Source of the DNA: Pseudomonadota bacterium
Lineage (GTDB): Bacteria > Myxococcota_A > UBA9160 > PR03
Direction: 5' to 3'
NCBI GenBank assembly: GCA_003576805.1
Contig: QEVM01000012.1
Location: 1-46,398 of the forward strand
Length of the DNA: 46,398 nt
The notes beneath the pieces were generated by a model, which had not been told where the DNA came from, did not search any database, and saw only the letters and a program-made list of their open reading frames with translations. The position numbers and the translations under genes were made by a program. Positions within the stretch are counted from its first letter, which is position 1, and every line of letters starts with the position of its first letter. Positions 41,185-46,398 of this stretch are shown here, one piece after another.

Positions 41185-42162
41185 TTGAAGAATCTACAAT
41201 TCCGTCTTCCTCTGGTTCCCACCGTGATCGGGGCGAGTCTGTGGATGCTCGCTTGCCTGCTGATCCGCGCCGACGCCTCGACCGCAGCCGCCGGCGCCGG
41301 CTTCACGGCCCTGCTGGCCGGCGGCGCGTCGCTGGCGCGCCGCCCGGAACATGAGTCGCAGCGACGCGAAGCGTTGTCGCTCGCGCCGCTCGCAGCGGGC
41401 GGCCGTCCCGAGCCGTCCGACGCCGCGTCGCACGAGCGCCTCCAGGCGCTCGAGCAGCGCGTGCGCGAGTGCACCGCCGAGCTCGAGCGCACGGTGGCCG
41501 AGTTCGAGAGCTTCCACTCGTCCGTGTCGCACGACTTGCGCTCGCCGCTCGGAGCGATCGTGAACCTCGTCGCCATCCTCTCGGAGGACTACGCGGAGCG
41601 GCTCGACGACACCGGCCGGGAGTGCCTGCGCCGCATCGAGAGGAGCGCGCGCGCCGCGCTCTCGCTCACCGACGGGATCGTCGCCTACGTCCACAGCGGC
41701 AAGGACGGCTTGCACCCGGAGCCGGTCGCGATGCGGGCGCTCTTCGAAGAGGAGGCCGCGCGCCTCGCCGCGCTCCACGCGCCCGATGCGCGCGTCGCGA
41801 TCGGGGAGCTGCCCGACGCGGACGCCGATCCGGACATGATCCGCGCGGTCGTCGCGAGCCTGCTCGGCAACGCGTTCAAGTTCGTGCGCAAGGGCGAAGC
41901 CGCCGAGATCGAGATCGACGGCTGGGACGCGAACGGCGAGCACGTCTACTCGGTGCGCGATCGCGGCATCGGCATCGACGCCCGCTGGGCCGATCGCCTG
42001 TTCAAGCCCTTCGAACGCCTGCACGGGAGCCCCGACTACCCGGGACACGGTCTGGGCCTCGCGGTCGTCGCGCGTCTGGTGCGACGCCACGGCGGTCGCG
42101 TGTGGGCGGAAGGCGCGCGCGACGCCGGCGCGACCTTCTACTTCTCGCTGCCCAAGAGGTGA
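41185..42162 (+). CDS. membrane-bound sensor histidine kinase
   Basis: About 325 residues from TTG 41185. Two membrane helices (LVPTVIGASLWMLACLLI and TAAAGAGFTALLAGGASLA) are joined by a very short loop, so no periplasmic sensor domain exists. A coiled linker follows, then the dimerisation domain with phospho-acceptor H116 (SVSHDLRSPLGAIVNL), and the ATPase domain with LLGNAFKFV (N box), VRDRGIGID (G1) and HGLGLAVVARLVRRHGG (G2). It resembles the kinase modules of phytochrome-type sensors that work with Rcp-like regulators, one of which is the next gene. ATG 41098 is excluded by the promoter. TTG 41185 has only a weak Shine-Dalgarno. Confidence 0.85.
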   Translation: MKNLQFRLPLVPTVIGASLWMLACLLIRADASTAAAGAGFTALLAGGASLARRPEHESQRREALSLAPLAAGGRPEPSDAASHERLQALEQRVRECTAELERTVAEFESFHSSVSHDLRSPLGAIVNLVAILSEDYAERLDDTGRECLRRIERSARAALSLTDGIVAYVHSGKDGLHPEPVAMRALFEEEAARLAALHAPDARVAIGELPDADADPDMIRAVVASLLGNAFKFVRKGEAAEIEIDGWDANGEHVYSVRDRGIGIDARWADRLFKPFERLHGSPDYPGHGLGLAVVARLVRRHGGRVWAEGARDAGATFYFSLPKR

Positions 42163-42167
42163 GTCCC

Positions 42168-42634
42168 TTGAATGCCGACGGTGCGGACGTGCTGCTGGTG
42201 GACGACAACTCGAACGACGTCGCGATCGCCCTCGACGGCTTCCGCCGCCACGCGATGGAGCACCGCGTGAAGGTGCTCGGCGACGGTGCGGCCGTCGTCG
42301 ACTACCTGCTCGGCGCTCCCGAGGAGGGGCGTCCGGTGCCACAGCCGCGCGTCATCCTGATGGACCTCAACATGCCGCGCCTCGACGGCCGCGGCGTGTT
42401 GCGCCTGCTGCGCGCCGACGAGCGCACGCGTCACATCCCGATCGTCATCGTCACTTCATCCACGCACGATGCGGATCGGCGAGAGTGTTACTCGCTCGGC
42501 GCCGACGACTTCGTCGTGAAGGATTTCGATCCAGCGCAGCCCGGCGAATTCGCGGTGGACGCCGTGCGCCGCTGGCTCGATCCGATCACCGACTCGATGT
42601 CCGATTCGTCTCGCCATGGCCAGGAGGGAACCCA

Positions 42635-42656
<22 letters not shown>
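42168..42656 (+). CDS. Rcp1-like single-domain response regulator
   Basis: 162 residues. The VDDNSNDV start is typical of the Rcp subfamily. Acidic residues are D12/D13, phospho-acceptor D66 (LMDLNMPRLDG), switch at VTSSTHDADRR and lysine in GADDFVVKDFD, where the usual KPF is KDF. There is no output domain. TTG 42168 is chosen because GAGGTGA lies 5 nt upstream; GTG 42159, overlapping the kinase stop by GTGA, is the alternative. The 3' end overlaps the activator gene start by 22 nt. It probably relays phosphate between the kinase and another partner. Confidence 0.87.
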
Positions 42657-44038
<1,382 letters not shown>

Positions 44039-44050
44039 CGGGCGGCGGCG

Positions 44051-44363
44051 CTTCGGGCGGGCGGAGGGGTCTGCTGCACCTGACGCCGGCCGCGCGCGGG
44101 CGACCGCGCCGGCGCGCGACGCCGTACTGCGCGGCCGGCGCAGGTGAGCAGCCTGATCGTCCGCGATGGGCGCCGTGGTTCGCGAGGCGCGCTTCGCGCG
44201 CACCGTGCGGCTTCGTAGGGGCGTGCGAGGTCTTGCAGGCGTCGCGCCGTGCGCGGTGTGGGTGCCGCGTCTCGGGTTCGCGCTAGGCCGTTTCCTGCGA
44301 TCCAGAGCCCGTCAATCCGCCGCGCGCGTCATTGGGGTGCGGGCGTCGCGCCTGTCGGGATGG
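44051..44363 (-). repeat. dispersed inverted repeat, copy B
   Basis: About 313 bp, the reverse complement of copy A at 23994-24304. The near-identical part is 44051-44219. It begins 13 nt after the stop of the sigma-54 activator and fills the gap to the Cys-rich gene. As in copy A, no coding signal was recognised. The two copies bracket a 20-kb segment in opposite orientation. Confidence 0.85.
44071..44151. other. long near-perfect hairpin inside repeat copy B
   Basis: CTGCT plus CACCTG (44071-44075, 44077-44082) and CGCCGGCCGCGC pair with GCGCGGCCGGCG, CAGGTG and AGCAG (ending 44151). The same 23-bp stem and single-base bulges as copy A are kept while the apex sequence differs, which suggests that the structure matters. 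Confidence 0.82.
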
Positions 44364-44374
44364 GGCGAGGCTTC

Positions 44375-44707
44375 CTAGGAGCGGGAATCGCGCGTTCCGT
44401 CGGCGCCGCCGATGGCGGCGCCGCCGTGGGTGGGCGGGTCGCTGGCGGGGAACGACTGCATGGACTCGGCGTCGATGGGATCGACGGCGGGCTGCGACGC
44501 GCGCACGCAGTGCGTGCAGCAGTAGGTCTGGCCTTCCTCGTCGATACCGTGCCCGATCACGGTGCAGCCGCAGTGGGCGCAGCGCGGCGCGAGCCGGTGG
44601 ATGGCGCACTCGAAGCAGTCGAAGACGTGCTCTTCCTCGGGCTGCGCGTCGGAGATCACGCGAAACGACCTCGCGTAGTGGTTGCCGCAGACTTCGCATC
44701 GAGCCAT
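44375..44707 (-). CDS. small Cys-rich zinc-binding (metallothionein-like) protein
   Basis: 110 residues. The first ~70 carry a regular set of Cys/His pairs: CEVC, FDCFEC, HRLAPRCAHCGC, GHGI and YCCTHC, enough for two zinc ribbons or a small metal cluster. The rest is a low-complexity Ala/Gly/Pro/Asp tail. Similar short proteins are sometimes labelled prokaryotic metallothionein; I am not certain of the family. GAGGAC lies 6 nt before the ATG, and a predicted sigma-54 start lies 26 nt upstream. Possible role: metal or redox buffering in stress. Confidence 0.75.
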   Translation of the reverse strand: MARCEVCGNHYARSFRVISDAQPEEEHVFDCFECAIHRLAPRCAHCGCTVIGHGIDEEGQTYCCTHCVRASQPAVDPIDAESMQSFPASDPPTHGGAAIGGADGTRDSRS

Positions 44708-44743
44708 GCCGGTGTCCTCGCACCCTTCCCTGCGAAAGGAGGG

Positions 44744-44759
44744 AGCAAGAAGCGCGCCG
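44744..44759 (-). promoter_or_regulatory. predicted sigma-54 promoter for the Cys-rich gene
   Basis: Minus strand CGGCGCGCTTCTTGCT has GGC-CG and a complete TTGCT block, N10 spacing. The predicted start is near 44733, 26 nt before the ATG. Confidence 0.68.
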
Positions 44760-44826
44760 CGCGGCGCGCACGGGCGCGGCGTCGCGCGCGGCTGCGAGGC
44801 TTCGCTTTCTACAAGCGCCGTTCCGC

Positions 44827-44842
44827 TGGCATGGAACCTGCT
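44827..44842 (+). promoter_or_regulatory. predicted sigma-54 promoter for the AI-2E-family gene
   Basis: TGGCATGGAACCTGCT has GG 44828-44829 and GC 44840-44841. The predicted start is near 44853, 21 nt before the GTG, with CGAGGAG in between. It is divergent from the Cys-rich gene's promoter. Confidence 0.77.
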
Positions 44843-44873
44843 TTCGTTCCAATCGCCTTTTCGAGGAGTCCCC

Positions 44874-46398
44874 GTGCCCCGACCGCTGCGCGCCTCGGCC
44901 GCTCCGCTCGTCACGTTCATCGTGGTCACGGCGGCGCTCTACTTCGCGCAGCCGATCCTCATGCCGATCGCACTCGCGATGCTGCTGGCGTTCTGGACGG
45001 CGCCCCTGGTGACGCGCGTCGAGTGTCTGGGCGTCGGCCGCATCGCGGCGATCATCGCGGTCTGCCTGGGACTGCTCGGCGTCGTCGGCGGGCTCGGCTG
45101 GATCGTGGTGCGCGAGGCGGCGCAGCTCTCCGAGGACGTGCCCGCGATGCGGCGCAACCTCGTCGACAAGGCGCACTCGCTGCGCGGCCCGATCGGCACG
45201 GTCGTGCGCGCGTCCGCGGTGCTGGAGGAGCTGGAGCAGGAACTGGACGTGCCCGACGGGCCGCGGCCCGAGCGCACCGAGAAGGTCGAGGTGGTGCAAC
45301 GCACCAACGTGTTGGCGACGCTGCGCTCGTTCGCCGCGCCGCTGCTGGTTCCGCTCGGCACCGCCGCGGCCGTTCTCGTGCTGATGATCTTCTTGCTGGT
45401 CGCGCGCGAGGAGCTGCGCGACCGCGTCGTGCGGCTCGCGGGCGAGAACGAGCTGACGATCACCACGCAGGCGCTCGACGACGCCGGCCGGCGGCTCTCG
45501 CGGTTCCTCGGCGCGCAGTCGCTCCTGTGCACGGCGCACGGCGCGATGGTCGCGCTCGGCCTGTTCGCGATCGGGCTCGAAGGCGCGCTGCTCTGGGGCG
45601 TGCTCGCCGGCCTGCTGCGCTTCATCCCGTACGTCGGCCCGTGGATCTCCGCGCTGCTGCCGATCGGGCTCTCGCTCGCGGCGTTTCCCGGCTGGAGTCC
45701 GGCGCTCGCGACGATCGGTCTGTTCGTGGTCGTCGAGCTGATCAGCAACAACGTGCTGGAGCCGTGGCTGCACGGCACGCGCACCGGCCTCTCGCCGTTC
45801 GCGGTGGTGCTCTCGGCCTTCTTCTGGACCTGGCTCTGGGGATTGCCGGGGCTGTTCCTCGCGACGCCGCTCACGGTCTGCCTCGTCGTCGCAGGCCGCT
45901 ACGTGGAGAGCCTCTCGTTCGTGCGCGTCCTCTTCGGCGACGAGCAGGCGCTCGACCCGGCGGCCCGCTTCTACCAGCGCGTGCTCTCGCTCGACGCCAA
46001 CGAGAGCGCGCAGCTCTTGCGGCAGGCGACCGAGGGACAGAGTCTCGAGGCCGTGTCGGAGTCGATCGTGCTGCCGGCGGTGCGCTGGCTCGAGCGCGAT
46101 CTCGAGCGCGCCGCGGTGACGCGCGAGCGCGCGCGGCGCATTCGCGACCTGATGGCGGCGCTCTTCGACGACCTCGCGCCCGAGCCCGGTGACGAGGCAT
46201 CGGGGCCGAGCGTGCTGGTGATCGCGGGGCGCGAGGAGCCCGAGTGGATCACGGCCGCGTGGCTCGCCGTGCTGCTCGCCGCGCGCGGCTTCCGCGTGCG
46301 CCGCGGCAGCCGCGCCGCCGTCGCGGGCCCGCTCGTCGCGGGCGAGCTGATCTGCGTGTCGGCGCTCGGCGCCGCCGCCGCGCTGCACGCGCGCCGCG
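44874..46398 (+). CDS. AI-2E-family (PerM/YdiK-like) membrane transporter, 3' end beyond the window
   Basis: 508 residues are visible with no stop. The family core is clear: two N-terminal helices (FIVVTAALYFAQPILMPIALAMLLAFWTAPL), a soluble amphipathic region (residues about 85-160), then four to six helices with LLRFIPYVGPWISALLPI, NNVLEPWLHGTRTGLSPFAVVLSAFFWTWLWGLPGLFLATPLTV. Normal members end soon after this last motif (about 350-380 residues). Here a further ~140 residues of soluble, helical and Rossmann-like sequence follow (VLVIAGREEPEWITAAWLAVLLAARG), so this is a long variant. Export of autoinducer-2 is only a family label; function here is unknown. Confidence 0.88.
   Translation, partial: MPRPLRASAAPLVTFIVVTAALYFAQPILMPIALAMLLAFWTAPLVTRVECLGVGRIAAIIAVCLGLLGVVGGLGWIVVREAAQLSEDVPAMRRNLVDKAHSLRGPIGTVVRASAVLEELEQELDVPDGPRPERTEKVEVVQRTNVLATLRSFAAPLLVPLGTAAAVLVLMIFLLVAREELRDRVVRLAGENELTITTQALDDAGRRLSRFLGAQSLLCTAHGAMVALGLFAIGLEGALLWGVLAGLLRFIPYVGPWISALLPIGLSLAAFPGWSPALATIGLFVVVELISNNVLEPWLHGTRTGLSPFAVVLSAFFWTWLWGLPGLFLATPLTVCLVVAGRYVESLSFVRVLFGDEQALDPAARFYQRVLSLDANESAQLLRQATEGQSLEAVSESIVLPAVRWLERDLERAAVTRERARRIRDLMAALFDDLAPEPGDEASGPSVLVIAGREEPEWITAAWLAVLLAARGFRVRRGSRAAVAGPLVAGELICVSALGAAAALHARR

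Overview
The window is about 46.4 kb of very GC-rich, densely coded DNA that reads as a chromosomal segment of a Gram-negative bacterium. kdsB (LPS Kdo activation), a LolA-like periplasmic protein, an RND/MMPL exporter and a PEP-CTERM-like protein all imply an outer membrane. The gene mix would suit a delta-proteobacterial-type lineage (Myxococcota/Binatota-like), but no rRNA or phylogenetic marker is present, so this is inference. No transposase, integrase, phage gene or CRISPR array was seen.

Region 1 (1-21.9 kb) is mostly housekeeping. In order it holds the start of a probable sensor kinase and its PhoB-like regulator, a LolA-like protein facing an RND exporter, tRNA-Pro(CGG), a small-protein/phosphatase/ridA operon, a CPBP protease, greA, tRNA-Asn(GTT), an AsmA-like protein, an SH3 envelope protein, and a luciferase-like oxidoreductase. 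Then come a two-gene ABC exporter, a PPi-type phosphofructokinase, a PEP-CTERM-like protein, a ParA-like ATPase, and a kdsB / nickel-transporter-like / membrane spermidine-synthase-like operon.

Region 2 (22-46.4 kb) looks like a coherent stress-survival island. It encodes a KaiC-like ATPase with a receiver protein, Fe superoxide dismutase, tiny membrane proteins (lmo0937/DUF5670, DUF3309, YtxH types), a phospholipase D-VTT fusion with an EEP-family hydrolase, trehalose synthesis from glucan (treY-treZ), and a hemerythrin with an aminotransferase. A five-gene operon follows (nucleotidyltransferase, BON, metallophosphoesterase, glycosyltransferase, amylo-alpha-1,6-glucosidase), then a histidine kinase / receiver / sigma-54 activator operon, a Cys-rich zinc-type protein and an AI-2E-family membrane protein.

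The main discovery claim concerns regulation. Ten good -24/-12 (sigma-54) promoters, each with exact GG-N10-GC geometry, stand in front of these transcription units and in front of the divergent pfk and PEP-CTERM genes; an eleventh site, with weaker ends, precedes the small-membrane-gene/treYZ unit. For many of them the predicted start site falls 18-26 nt before a start codon preceded by a Shine-Dalgarno. One pair fires divergently, towards the kinase/activator operon and the five-gene operon. The window therefore appears to contain a sigma-54-controlled stress regulon together with its likely activator.

Three repeat structures are not explained by genes: a ~310-bp element present twice in opposite orientation (23994-24304 and 44051-44363), each with an ~80-nt near-perfect hairpin; a ~94-bp tandem array at 28474-29024; and two perfect inverted repeats just after that array.
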